From JANRIG01 sp033765235 (GTDB lineage Bacteria; Bacteroidota; Bacteroidia; Cytophagales; UBA9547), in assembly GCA_033765235.1 (NCBI GenBank), contig JANRIG010000023.1:1-64000 (forward strand): DNA of 64,000 bases, written 5' to 3'. Shown here piece after piece: positions 35,391 through 43,688 of this stretch; within the stretch, counting starts at the first letter, position 1, and each line of letters starts with the position of its first letter. Under the pieces are notes generated by a model. It was not told the DNA's origin, did no database searches, and was given only the letters and a program-made list of their open reading frames with translations. A program made the position numbers and the translations under genes.

Positions 35391-36125
35391 TTGATTATTT
35401 GTAAGTTATTAATACATATTTTTTTACTTTTTTCGCTACACACATTGGCACAATATACACCGCCGGCCACAAGCTCCACCCCACAGGCTACTGATACCAC
35501 CTCTGTTGATAATGAAGACACAAAAACTCCAAAACAACCCTTTAGTTGGAAACACAACCCTAAAGTGGCTACCCTATTATCAGTTGCAATGCCCGGAGCA
35601 GGTCAATATTATAATAAATCATATTGGAAAATACCTGTATTTATCAGTGTAATAGGTACCTTCACCTATCTTGCCATAGACTACCACACCCGATATACAG
35701 ATTATAAAGAAGCATTCATATACTTGGTAGATAAAAAAGGGGTATCAGACCTTGTAGAAGACCCTTCGGAGGCATACAGAGAACAAAAATTTAACGAAAT
35801 ATATTTCCGAAGGCCAGAAATCAGAAAATTTAATGCCATCAATGCCACAGACCAAGAGCGCATACTGGCATTTCGCCGCGACGATGCCCGACGATCGAGA
35901 GATTATATGATTATTTTTGCTGTTTTATCGTATGTTTGCAATCTGGTTGATGCTGCTGTAGATGCACACTTCACCAAATTTGATGTTTCTGATAACTTGA
36001 CCATGAAAATAGTGCCCAATATAGATGCCAACTATGCTTTGCAGCCTGAAGCAGGCTTTAAACTCTCTGCAAGTTTTATTAACCCCCGCACCAAACAGTA
36101 CAATAAGATTGATGAATTAAAATAA
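35391..36125 (+). CDS. DUF5683 family exported/membrane protein
   Basis: 244 residues from a TTG start. The signal peptide ends near THLAQ-like LHTLAQ; a Thr/Pro linker follows, then a DUF5683 core with SVAMPGAGQYYNKSYWKIPVF and several membrane spans, and a beta-rich tail (QPEAGFKLSASF). Function unknown. Position between parB and dapB is characteristic of Bacteroidota. The spacer to dapB is 1 base. Confidence 0.8.
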   Translation: MIICKLLIHIFLLFSLHTLAQYTPPATSSTPQATDTTSVDNEDTKTPKQPFSWKHNPKVATLLSVAMPGAGQYYNKSYWKIPVFISVIGTFTYLAIDYHTRYTDYKEAFIYLVDKKGVSDLVEDPSEAYREQKFNEIYFRRPEIRKFNAINATDQERILAFRRDDARRSRDYMIIFAVLSYVCNLVDAAVDAHFTKFDVSDNLTMKIVPNIDANYALQPEAGFKLSASFINPRTKQYNKIDELK

Positions 36126-36126
36126 C

Positions 36127-36876
36127 ATGGCACAAAAAAAATTAAATATTCTATTAATAGGTTATGGCAAAATGGGCAAAGCCATACATGATGTGCTATT
36201 AAAAAGAGGGCATACACTTTGTGGCAAAATTGACATTGACAATATAAATGAGCTATCTGCATACAACAGTACCAATGTAGATGTGGCTATAGAATTTTCG
36301 CACCCATCCTCCGCTTTTGACAATGTTTGGTACTGCCTTACTCATCAAATACCCATAGTGTGTGGCACCACAGGCTGGCTCGATAATATGCCTAAAATTA
36401 TAGACTATTGCTCCAAAAACAAATCAAGTATTTGCTACTCAGGCAACTATAGCATAGGGGTAAATATCATGTTTGCACTTAATGAATACTTGGCCAAACT
36501 CATGAATACGCACAGTGAGTATGATGCCACTATGCATGAAACACACCATGTATATAAAAAGGATGCACCCTCAGGCACTGCCATCACATTAGCCGAAGGC
36601 ATATTAAAAAATAATACAAACAAAAGTAAGTGGACTATAAACAGGGACCAGCTGAAGCCGGATACTCTTTTTATAGGTCATGACAGAATACACAACGAGC
36701 CGGGCATACATACCGTGAAATATACCTCGCCTATAGATAGTATAGAAATAAAACATACTGCTTTTAACAGAGAAGGCTTTGCAACAGGTGCAGTGCTGGC
36801 TGCAGAGTACATATATGACAAAAAAAGCACCCAAATATATACCATGTACGATATATTAAACCTACAAAAAGCATAA
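36127..36876 (+). CDS. dapB: 4-hydroxy-tetrahydrodipicolinate reductase
   Basis: 249 residues. NAD(P) motif GYGKMGKAI (about 12-20), active-site ETHHVYKKDAPSGTAI (His and Lys, about 139-153), and CGTTGWLD. It reduces HTPA to tetrahydrodipicolinate in lysine/diaminopimelate synthesis, feeding peptidoglycan. Length is normal. It is co-transcribed with DUF5683 and lepB (spacers 1 and 9 bases). Confidence 0.95.
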   Translation: MAQKKLNILLIGYGKMGKAIHDVLLKRGHTLCGKIDIDNINELSAYNSTNVDVAIEFSHPSSAFDNVWYCLTHQIPIVCGTTGWLDNMPKIIDYCSKNKSSICYSGNYSIGVNIMFALNEYLAKLMNTHSEYDATMHETHHVYKKDAPSGTAITLAEGILKNNTNKSKWTINRDQLKPDTLFIGHDRIHNEPGIHTVKYTSPIDSIEIKHTAFNREGFATGAVLAAEYIYDKKSTQIYTMYDILNLQKA

Positions 36877-36885
36877 AATAAAATC

Positions 36886-38016
36886 ATGAAAAAATTTATT
36901 GAAATACTCAAAAAAGTACTAATATTCTTAGGGTTTATACCGGACCCCAACAAAAAAAAACCACAAACATTCAAAGAGCATATTAAAGAATGGTGGGACT
37001 CCATACTCTTTGCAGTGGTAGCCGCTACCCTCATAAGATGGGCGTTTTTGGAGGCATATACCATACCTACCCCTTCCATGGAAAAGTCATTGCTGGTAGG
37101 CGATTTTTTATTTGTAAGCAAAGTACACTACGGCCCGCGTACCCCTATCACTCCATTGCAAGTACCTCTTACTCACCAGACTATATGGGGCACACAAATA
37201 CCCTCTTATCTTACTTGGATAAAATTGCCCTCGTGGAGAGTGCCCGGATTGCAAAAAATTAAAAACAATGATGTAGTAGTGTTCAACTGGCCGGCCGATG
37301 AAGGATACCCCGTAGACCTCAAAACCAACTACATAAAAAGATGTGTAGCCATAGCCGGCGACACTTTACAAATAAAAGACATGCAGGTGTATATTAACGG
37401 CTCACCACTCGAAAATCCGCCGCAAAAACAATACAAGTATTTTTTGGCTACTGGGGAGTTTCTTAACGACCGTTTTTTTCGCAAACTCGATATTTCAGAC
37501 TATGTGCAGGTACAAGGTGGATATATAGTGTGGACAAAACCTGAAAATATTGAAAATATCAAGCAATACCAATTTATACAGCAAGTGATACTTGGCAGCA
37601 ACCCCAAAGGCGAGGGCGATGCACGTGTATTTCCCAACTCCTCCAAATTTGATTGGAATGAAGACCACTTTGGTCCGCTTGTAATTCCCAAGCAAGGCAT
37701 GACTGTGACCTTGGACACACTCAGCACTCCCATATATGAACGCGCCATATTGGTATATGAAAATAATGACAATGCCAAAATAGAAAATGGCATCATTTAT
37801 ATTGACAATAAACCCCTTACAAGCTATACCTTTAAGCAAAACTACTACTTCATGATGGGCGACAACAGGCACAACTCACTTGACTCTCGCTTTTGGGGGT
37901 TTGTGCCCGAAGACCATGTGGTGGGCAAAGGCTTCATAGTATGGCTCTCACTCGATTATAAGGCACCACTGATTGAAAAAGTGCGTTGGAAAAGGTTGTT
38001 TAAGTTGATTGAGTAA
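36886..38016 (+). CDS. lepB: signal peptidase I
   Basis: 376 residues. One membrane span (about 40-58), then the Ser box PTPSMEKSLLVGDFL (about 64) and the Lys box KRCVAIAGD (about 149). A long insertion of about 120 residues precedes the terminal GDNRHNSLDSRFWGFVP box (about 325). It cleaves Sec signal peptides at the periplasmic face. The enlarged size is usual for Bacteroidota. Its TAA overlaps the next ATG by one base (TAATG). Confidence 0.94.
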   Translation: MKKFIEILKKVLIFLGFIPDPNKKKPQTFKEHIKEWWDSILFAVVAATLIRWAFLEAYTIPTPSMEKSLLVGDFLFVSKVHYGPRTPITPLQVPLTHQTIWGTQIPSYLTWIKLPSWRVPGLQKIKNNDVVVFNWPADEGYPVDLKTNYIKRCVAIAGDTLQIKDMQVYINGSPLENPPQKQYKYFLATGEFLNDRFFRKLDISDYVQVQGGYIVWTKPENIENIKQYQFIQQVILGSNPKGEGDARVFPNSSKFDWNEDHFGPLVIPKQGMTVTLDTLSTPIYERAILVYENNDNAKIENGIIYIDNKPLTSYTFKQNYYFMMGDNRHNSLDSRFWGFVPEDHVVGKGFIVWLSLDYKAPLIEKVRWKRLFKLIE

Positions 38017-38498
38017 TGAAAACATCTCATGAAATAATAATTGAAAACCTTGGAAAATTAACATTGAATTTTTCTACATTAGAACTTACAGTTTCTGCCT
38101 TTGTTTCAAAGCTTATCTCAGATGATTCAAAGATTGGAGCAATAATTACCTCTGAAATGTCATTTCAAAATTTACTGAAAGCGTTTAGTTCTTTATCTCA
38201 ATACAAATTAAATAACCATATTGAATACACTAAAATTTTTAAGTTAATTAATAGAATAAAAGTAGTAGAGCAAGAAAGAAATAAATTAGTTCATAGTGCC
38301 TATGCTATATCGAACATAGAAGACAGAATATTAAGGATAAAAATTACTGCAAAACAATACAAAGGACTCAATATCATAAATGAAGAAATTAATATAAAAA
38401 ATTTTAAAAATATAATCACAAAAATTCATGAAATTACTCATGAAATAATATTATTATACAAAAAAATATTCGATACACAGCAAATAAATTATGCTTAA
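38016..38498 (+). CDS. HEPN-motif protein of unknown function
   Basis: 160 residues, predicted all-alpha. It contains QERNKLVHSAYA at about 90-101, an exact RNxxxH form of the HEPN signature (R-x4-H) found in metal-independent RNase toxins such as HepT and in Abi-type effectors. Base composition is more AT-rich than lepB. It starts in the lepB stop (TAATG), so it is translationally coupled to a housekeeping operon, yet it lies in an accessory patch with a PIN toxin pair. No MNT-nucleotidyltransferase antitoxin is adjacent. Function inferred from the motif only. Confidence 0.6.
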   Translation: MKTSHEIIIENLGKLTLNFSTLELTVSAFVSKLISDDSKIGAIITSEMSFQNLLKAFSSLSQYKLNNHIEYTKIFKLINRIKVVEQERNKLVHSAYAISNIEDRILRIKITAKQYKGLNIINEEINIKNFKNIITKIHEITHEIILLYKKIFDTQQINYA

Positions 38499-38588
38499 TT
38501 GAGAATTACTTGTTTTACAGGAGGTTGCTAAATAAATAATTACATCTGCTCAATAATCACGACATGTATTTTTTCTAATAAATATTAA

Positions 38589-39005
38589 CTACTTGATAGC
38601 TTTCAAATATGTTTCAGGGGTCATCACAGGCATTGTGCTTATGACATAATCTTTAATATTTCGAGTAACTATAACTTTAATATTTTTTTGGTTCTTTGCC
38701 GAGTAATATTGTAATGCATCTTCAAAATCTTTAAATTCAGAATGTAATGCTTCTATTACCGCTTTTTTGTTAGCAGATGTTATATTTATGATGTTCATTA
38801 GCATTTTCAGATGTTCTATTACTTTATCATGTTTGGCAGTCTTCCGCAAGAGGTAGTAAAGGTTGCTTATCATTACAGGTGTCACAAAACCTTTTATTAC
38901 ATTTTTTTCACACAATACCAATATTTGAGAGGCATCTTCTGCAAATGGTTGCCTGTCGAAAAAGAAATCAAGAATAACATCTGTGTCAATTAAGATTATA
39001 TTCAT
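38589..39005 (-). CDS. PIN-domain ribonuclease toxin
   Basis: 138 residues. N-terminal acidic motif IDTDVILDFFFDRQPF (Asp 7, 9, 13) and later acids typical of PIN folds (EFKDFEDAL, VTRNIKDY). PIN toxins cleave RNA. Its ATG overlaps the antitoxin stop by ATGA (39002-39005), the usual antitoxin-first order of type II modules. Confidence 0.85.
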   Translation of the reverse strand: MNIILIDTDVILDFFFDRQPFAEDASQILVLCEKNVIKGFVTPVMISNLYYLLRKTAKHDKVIEHLKMLMNIINITSANKKAVIEALHSEFKDFEDALQYYSAKNQKNIKVIVTRNIKDYVISTMPVMTPETYLKAIK

Positions 39006-39253
39006 TTTATATGCTTTTTCGTAAGTATAGCTGTGAGTTCTTTTTTGTAATCAAAATTTTTAGGCATTGTAAATGAACCTTTTAAATATTTTACGGTAGG
39101 TGTCAATGCTTCTTCATTTCTTTCCTTTTCATAGGTTAGTGCATTCAGATAATTTTTTATTAAGTCAGAAAGACTTCTATTGTTGCTGCGAGCATATACC
39201 TTCGCCTTGGCTATAATAGATTGCTCCATGGTCAATGTCAATTTTGTATTCAT
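39002..39253 (-). CDS. DUF6364 family antitoxin
   Basis: 83 residues from the ATG at 39253 (MNTKLTLTMEQSI); two upstream in-frame ATGs (39262, 39271) would add 3 or 6 residues, but the first lies only one base after the promoter box. The N-terminus NTKLTLTMEQSIIAKAKVYA resembles ribbon-helix-helix antitoxins of DUF6364, with a C-terminal toxin-binding tail (TPTVKYLKGSF). Such antitoxins usually repress their own promoter, where a perfect palindrome is seen. Confidence 0.78.
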   Translation of the reverse strand: MNTKLTLTMEQSIIAKAKVYARSNNRSLSDLIKNYLNALTYEKERNEEALTPTVKYLKGSFTMPKNFDYKKELTAILTKKHIK

Positions 39254-39272
39254 ACATATCATATTAGTCATA

Positions 39273-39280
39273 CAAAGGTA
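39273..39280 (-). promoter_or_regulatory. TAnnTTTG promoter box of toxin-antitoxin operon
   Basis: The minus strand reads TACCTTTG, exact consensus. Transcription would start near 39267, downstream of the first ATG at 39271, arguing for translation from 39262 or 39253. A 16-bp palindrome lies directly upstream. Confidence 0.55.
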
Positions 39281-39288
39281 ATAAATAA

Positions 39289-39304
39289 TATTACACGTGT
39301 AATA
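39289..39304. promoter_or_regulatory. 16-bp perfect palindrome, probable antitoxin operator
   Basis: The sequence is TATTACACGTGTAATA, perfectly self-complementary, centred 20 bases upstream of the -7 box of the DUF6364-PIN operon, i.e. over the polymerase-binding region. A further ACGTGT half-site is at 39319-39324. A ribbon-helix-helix antitoxin operator is the simplest reading. It shares length and the CACGTG core with parS (12 of 16 positions match the common parS consensus), so a degenerate ParB site is an alternative. Confidence 0.55.
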
Positions 39305-39374
39305 ATTTTGTAAACTATACGTGTTGCTTATATATCAAACTATTAATTTATATATAGTTTTCTACTCATTTTAT

Positions 39375-39382
39375 TACCTTTA
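39375..39382 (+). promoter_or_regulatory. near-consensus -7 box 4 nt before hemW ATG
   Basis: TACCTTTA differs from TAnnTTTG only in the last base, and stands four bases (CACC) before the ATG at 39387, the same geometry as pdxH. Confidence 0.3.
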
Positions 39383-39386
39383 CACC

Positions 39387-40532
39387 ATGGCAGGTATATA
39401 TATTCACATCCCGTTTTGCACTCAGGCGTGCCACTACTGCGACTTTCATTTCAGCACCAATACATCCAAAACAGATGCACTGGTAAATGCCCTTTGCAAG
39501 GAGCTGATATTCAGAAAAGATTTTTTATACAATAATCCCATACATACTATTTACTTTGGTGGGGGCACTCCCTCGGTATTAAACCAAAAGCACCTTAGCA
39601 ATATATTTGAAACACTACACCAACATTACAACATGAGCCAAGTAATAGAAACTACCATAGAGGTGAACCCCGAAGATATTGACAAAGCAAAAATATTACA
39701 GTATAAAAGTTTTAATATCAATAGATTAAGCATAGGCATACAAACCTTTGATGACCAAATACTGCAATGGATGAATAGAAGCCATACTGCCACACAAAGC
39801 ATAGAATGTATAAATATGATAAAAGATGCAGGCTATAATAACCTATCTGCAGACCTGATATACGGGCTACCCTCGCCTTACCATGAAAGCTTTGAAAATG
39901 ACGTGAATACACTCCTGACTTATGACATACCTCACCTGTCATGCTACCAGCTCACCATAGAGCCCAACACGGTATTTGGCAAAAAATATGCTAAGAAACT
40001 ACTCGCACCTGCTGAAGATGAGATAGTAGCTACTCAGTTTGAGCACCTCATAAACGCATTATACAAAGCAGAATATATACACTACGAAATATCAAATTTT
40101 GCCCAAAAAGATTATCAATCCATACACAACAGTGCCTACTGGAAAGGAGAAAAGTATTTGGGAATTGGTCCCTCCGCACATAGTTATGACGGCACCCACA
40201 GATACAGCAACATATCAAACAATGAATTATATGTGCAAAATATTAACAAAAACATCATACCAATTAATACAGAAGCACTTACAGAACATGACTTAATAAA
40301 TGAATACACCCTTTGCAGCCTCCGCACTATGCACGGAATAGATATTAATTTATTGGCAAAATATCCTACCTTTGACCTTATTAATTATACGAATACCTTA
40401 ATGAAATATATGACCACAGGGCATATAATACAGTCGGGCGACAAGTACACACTCACTACCAAAGGCAAACTCATAGCCGATACTGTTATTTCAGACTTAT
40501 TCATATCCCCACGCTATGAGGCAATATCTTGA
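39387..40532 (+). CDS. hemW: radical SAM family heme chaperone HemW
   Basis: 381 residues from the ATG at 39387 (MAGIYIHIPFC). The iron-sulfur motif is CxxxCxxCxF (CTQACHYCDF); the Phe after the third Cys is typical of HemW, whereas HemN has a fourth Cys. Other features: YFGGGTPSVL and SIGIQTFDD. It delivers heme to respiratory enzymes. The frame is open upstream to 39321 but that segment is not family-like. It overlaps pnuC by 17 bases. Confidence 0.93.
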   Translation: MAGIYIHIPFCTQACHYCDFHFSTNTSKTDALVNALCKELIFRKDFLYNNPIHTIYFGGGTPSVLNQKHLSNIFETLHQHYNMSQVIETTIEVNPEDIDKAKILQYKSFNINRLSIGIQTFDDQILQWMNRSHTATQSIECINMIKDAGYNNLSADLIYGLPSPYHESFENDVNTLLTYDIPHLSCYQLTIEPNTVFGKKYAKKLLAPAEDEIVATQFEHLINALYKAEYIHYEISNFAQKDYQSIHNSAYWKGEKYLGIGPSAHSYDGTHRYSNISNNELYVQNINKNIIPINTEALTEHDLINEYTLCSLRTMHGIDINLLAKYPTFDLINYTNTLMKYMTTGHIIQSGDKYTLTTKGKLIADTVISDLFISPRYEAIS

Positions 40533-41088
40533 AATAGCAGGCTCATTTACAGGCATTGTATGTATTTATTATAATATGAGGGCTAATATATGGGGCTGGG
40601 CATGGGGTATAGTGAGTATTATCATATATGCTTATATTTTTTATACATTAAAACTTTATGCAGATTTTGGTCTTCAGATTATATTTTTATTTGTAAGCAT
40701 ATATGGCATATACCAATGGCTGCATGGAAATAAAGAAAATATCATTATTGTTTCAAAAAACACCCCTATTCAAAACATAATTTCTATTCTGTTTACAGTA
40801 CTCATATTTTTTCTTATTTGCTATTTGCTCCAAAAATATACTGATGCACGCAGCCCTTTGCTAGACTCGTTTAATACCTCATTATGCATAACTGCACAAA
40901 TATTACTTGCACGAAAAAAAGTAGAAAACTGGCTTTTTTGGATAATAGCGGATGTACTCTACACCTATCTTTATATATGTCAGACATTATACATCACCGC
41001 AGCATTTTATTCCATTATCACCATAATGGCGGTACTGGGGTATATACAATGGAACAAAATGTATAAAACCCATAATATTGACAACTGA
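40516..41088 (+). CDS. pnuC: nicotinamide riboside transporter PnuC
   Basis: 190 residues with about six to seven membrane spans. Conserved W/G-rich patches (NIWGWAWGIVSIIIYAYIF, IYGIYQWLHG, KKVENWLFWI) match PnuC. It facilitates uptake of nicotinamide riboside, trapped by phosphorylation. It overlaps hemW (17 bases) and the riboside kinase-like gene (11 bases), tying uptake to kinase. Confidence 0.93.
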   Translation: MRQYLEIAGSFTGIVCIYYNMRANIWGWAWGIVSIIIYAYIFYTLKLYADFGLQIIFLFVSIYGIYQWLHGNKENIIIVSKNTPIQNIISILFTVLIFFLICYLLQKYTDARSPLLDSFNTSLCITAQILLARKKVENWLFWIIADVLYTYLYICQTLYITAAFYSIITIMAVLGYIQWNKMYKTHNIDN

Positions 41089-41641
41089 CATCAAAAAAAT
41101 AGTACTATTTGGCCCTGAGAGCACGGGTAAGAGCTACCTTGCACAGGCACTTGCAACACACTATCACACAAGATTTGTACCCGAATATGCACGTACCTAT
41201 CTGGAGCTCAAGCACCAATTGAATCTATCTTCATTGGACGCAAATTCTATCTGCACCACAGATGACATATTTCCTATAGTGTCAGGCCAAATATTAATAG
41301 AAGATGAAATAATAAAACATGCTCACTACCTCCTGCTGTGCGACACCAACCCATTGCAAACGGCAGTGTATGTGCAATATTACTATAACAATACCTGCAC
41401 ATGGCTCGAAAATATTATAAATGAGCGTGTATATCACCATTATTTGCTGCTAAATACAGACGTGCCTTGGGTACAAGACCCTCTGCGAGACAGACCTCAC
41501 CACAGGCAAGAGATTTTTAATTTATTTGAGAAGACTTTGGCACAAAGAGGGCATACATATACCATAGTATCAGGCAATTATAAGCAAAGAACAGAACTGT
41601 GCATACAAACTATCGACAGACTGCTTGCAATTGAAAAATAA
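41078..41641 (+). CDS. nicotinamide riboside kinase-like ATPase (NadR C-terminal type)
   Basis: 187 residues from a TTG start within the end of pnuC. P-loop GPESTGKSYLAQAL (about 12-25) and VPEYARTYL match the kinase half of NadR, and the lid-like QDPLRDRPHHRQEIF follows. It lacks the NadR adenylyltransferase domain, so it would make NMN from nicotinamide riboside and another enzyme would form NAD. Coupling to PnuC supports the role. Confidence 0.87.
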   Translation: MTTDIKKIVLFGPESTGKSYLAQALATHYHTRFVPEYARTYLELKHQLNLSSLDANSICTTDDIFPIVSGQILIEDEIIKHAHYLLLCDTNPLQTAVYVQYYYNNTCTWLENIINERVYHHYLLLNTDVPWVQDPLRDRPHHRQEIFNLFEKTLAQRGHTYTIVSGNYKQRTELCIQTIDRLLAIEK

Positions 41642-41679
41642 AAAACATTATTTTACTAAAAAAAAATCAAACCATAATC

Positions 41680-42435
41680 ATGAGAAAAAAAATAGTAGCC
41701 GGAAATTGGAAAATGAATAAAACCCTGCAAGAGGGTATAGCTTTGGCCACTGAAGTGCAAGCTATGGCACAAGCAGAGGTAACAGGTGCAGTGACTATGG
41801 TACTTTGCACGCCTTTTGTACACCTACCCAATGTATCAAAAATAGTAGATAATCAAAAAGTATTTCTAGGTGCGCAAAACTGCTACAGCAAAGAGTCCGG
41901 AGCATATACAGGTGAAATATCTGCAGCCATACTCCAATCTGTAGGCGTATCTTACGTGATATTGGGACACAGCGAAAGGCGTGAATACTTTGGCGAAACA
42001 AACGCAATGCTGGCAGACAAGGTAAATTTGGCACTCAAAAACAACATAATACCTATATTTTGCTGTGGCGAAACTTTGGCACAACGCGAGAAAGGAATAC
42101 ATATAGATTTTGTGAAAGAGCAACTTACCCAAAGCCTATTCCACCTTAGTGCTGATGAATATACCAAAATAGTAATAGCCTATGAACCCATTTGGGCTAT
42201 AGGCACAGGTGTTACAGCTACTTCGGCACAAGCACAAGAAATGCATGCTTATATAAGAGCTCATTTGGCAAGCAAGTATGGCGAGGCAGGCCAAAATACT
42301 CCCATCCTTTATGGAGGCAGTGCCAAGCCATCCAATGCCAAAGAACTGTTTGCCTGCCCCGATGTAGACGGAGGTCTAATAGGTGGAGCCTCATTGGTGG
42401 CAAGAGATTTTATAGACATATCAAAGTCATTTTGA
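41680..42435 (+). CDS. tpiA: triosephosphate isomerase
   Basis: 251 residues. N-terminal AGNWKMN (Asn/Lys), catalytic His in LGHSERREYFGE (about 99) and Glu in AYEPIWAIGTG (about 171); phosphate loop GGSAKPSN. It interconverts DHAP and glyceraldehyde-3-phosphate. The stop TGA overlaps the TTG start of the next gene. Confidence 0.97.
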   Translation: MRKKIVAGNWKMNKTLQEGIALATEVQAMAQAEVTGAVTMVLCTPFVHLPNVSKIVDNQKVFLGAQNCYSKESGAYTGEISAAILQSVGVSYVILGHSERREYFGETNAMLADKVNLALKNNIIPIFCCGETLAQREKGIHIDFVKEQLTQSLFHLSADEYTKIVIAYEPIWAIGTGVTATSAQAQEMHAYIRAHLASKYGEAGQNTPILYGGSAKPSNAKELFACPDVDGGLIGGASLVARDFIDISKSF

Positions 42436-42767
42436 AGAAAATATTAATCATATTTATTATTTGTAGTGCCATCTGTGCTTATGCTCAGCGGCCGGACCCT
42501 TGCAAAATATATGGCAAAATATATTTTCATCCGGTAAGGTCGTATGCAGATTATAAAATATATGTGGAAGAAAATGAGGCATTCGCAGACATGTTGGTGT
42601 ACAAGCAAAGCAATAAATTTTTTGCAGACCGTACCGGGCAATGGTTTATCACCGAAAACAAAATGGAGGCAGACTATTGGATATATGTAGAGACACAGCA
42701 CAAACCTTCGGCAGACTTTAGCGTGTATTTTACTGACATAGAGAGCTTTGCAGGGTGCAAAAGATAA
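42432..42767 (+). CDS. DUF6150 family secreted protein
   Basis: 111 residues. The start is TTG at 42432, overlapping the tpiA stop as TTGA; the longer frame upstream is only the shadow of tpiA. A signal peptide (KKILIIFIICSAICAYAQ) is followed by a compact domain with repeated YADYKIYV / EADYWIYV / SADFSVYF units and Cys near each end, as in DUF6150. Function unknown. Confidence 0.78.
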   Translation: MKKILIIFIICSAICAYAQRPDPCKIYGKIYFHPVRSYADYKIYVEENEAFADMLVYKQSNKFFADRTGQWFITENKMEADYWIYVETQHKPSADFSVYFTDIESFAGCKR

Positions 42768-42778
42768 CCTCCTTCAAC

Positions 42779-43606
42779 ATGCAATATTTATCAGTGCACA
42801 TTACATACGAAGGCGACCATGCTGAAATACTCAGTGCTTACCTTTGGCATATAGGTTGCGAATCAGTGTGGGAAAAAGATGATAATACTATAGTTGGATA
42901 TATGACACAAAATATCAATGAAGAGTTGTTGAAAACTGAGGCATTGACACTTTTTACATTTGTATCAAATATTGAAATATTTAAGGTTGATAACATCAAC
43001 TGGAATGAGGAATGGGAAAAAAATTTTAATCCCATTACTATCTTTGAAAGGCTACACATCAGAGCACCTTTTCATACAAAACCATCAACAAATATGATGG
43101 ACATAGTGATAGCCCCCAAAATGTCATTTGGCACAGGTCATCATGAGACTACCTCACTCATGATGGAGCAAATACTAAGGATGAACTTGGCAAATAAAAA
43201 AGTATTGGATGCAGGTACAGGTACAGGCATTTTGGGAATAGTTGCATCCAAATCAGGTGCCACATACGTGGCTGCGATAGACACCGACCCCCAATGCATA
43301 GAAAATGCCACAGAAAATATTAAAATAAACCAATGTGAGAATATACATATACAACTTGGAAATGTGTCAGAAATAGCTGTGAATTATACTTTTGATATAA
43401 TATTAGCAAATATTACCAAAAATATACTTTTGCAAGAAGCTACATATTATAAGCGATATTTAGCCAATGATGGCACTATTGTTTTGAGCGGGTTTTACAC
43501 AGATGATGAAAATGAAATCATTAACGCCTACAATAACATTAACCTATCTGTGACACAAAAATTTTCTAAAAACAATTGGTCATGCTTGGTTATGAGCATA
43601 CGATAA
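42779..43606 (+). CDS. prmA: ribosomal protein L11 methyltransferase
   Basis: 275 residues from the ATG at 42779 (MQYLSVHITYEG); an in-frame GTG at 42755 is less family-like. SAM motif LDAGTGTGILGIVAS (about 148), KMSFGTGHHETTSLM (about 120) and the catalytic-site ILANITKNIL (NPPY-like). It trimethylates L11. Starts within 12 bases of the DUF6150 stop. Confidence 0.93.
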   Translation: MQYLSVHITYEGDHAEILSAYLWHIGCESVWEKDDNTIVGYMTQNINEELLKTEALTLFTFVSNIEIFKVDNINWNEEWEKNFNPITIFERLHIRAPFHTKPSTNMMDIVIAPKMSFGTGHHETTSLMMEQILRMNLANKKVLDAGTGTGILGIVASKSGATYVAAIDTDPQCIENATENIKINQCENIHIQLGNVSEIAVNYTFDIILANITKNILLQEATYYKRYLANDGTIVLSGFYTDDENEIINAYNNINLSVTQKFSKNNWSCLVMSIR

Positions 43607-43658
43607 GCATTGAAATAATAATACCCTTTGATAACATCAGGATATTCAAAATATTATA

Positions 43659-43666
43659 TAGATTTG
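43659..43666 (+). promoter_or_regulatory. TAnnTTTG promoter box of RND efflux operon
   Basis: TAGATTTG, exact consensus, 22 bases before the TTG start at 43689. A TTTG (43627-43630) lies 28 bases upstream, wider than usual. Confidence 0.45.
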
Positions 43667-43688
43667 TATTAATCAAATACATCGGCTA

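Noticed and set aside
39289..39304. Calling the CACGTG palindrome a definite parS site
   Set aside because: It matches the common parS consensus at only 12 of 16 positions and overlaps a toxin-antitoxin promoter; kept as an alternative only.
39375..39382. TACCTTTA before hemW as a firm promoter
   Set aside because: One base off consensus with no -33 element; listed at low confidence and not counted among the exact cases.
42192..42431. Upstream part of the frame that contains DUF6150
   Set aside because: It lies in another frame of tpiA; the translated sequence is a shadow, and the signal peptide begins only at 42432.
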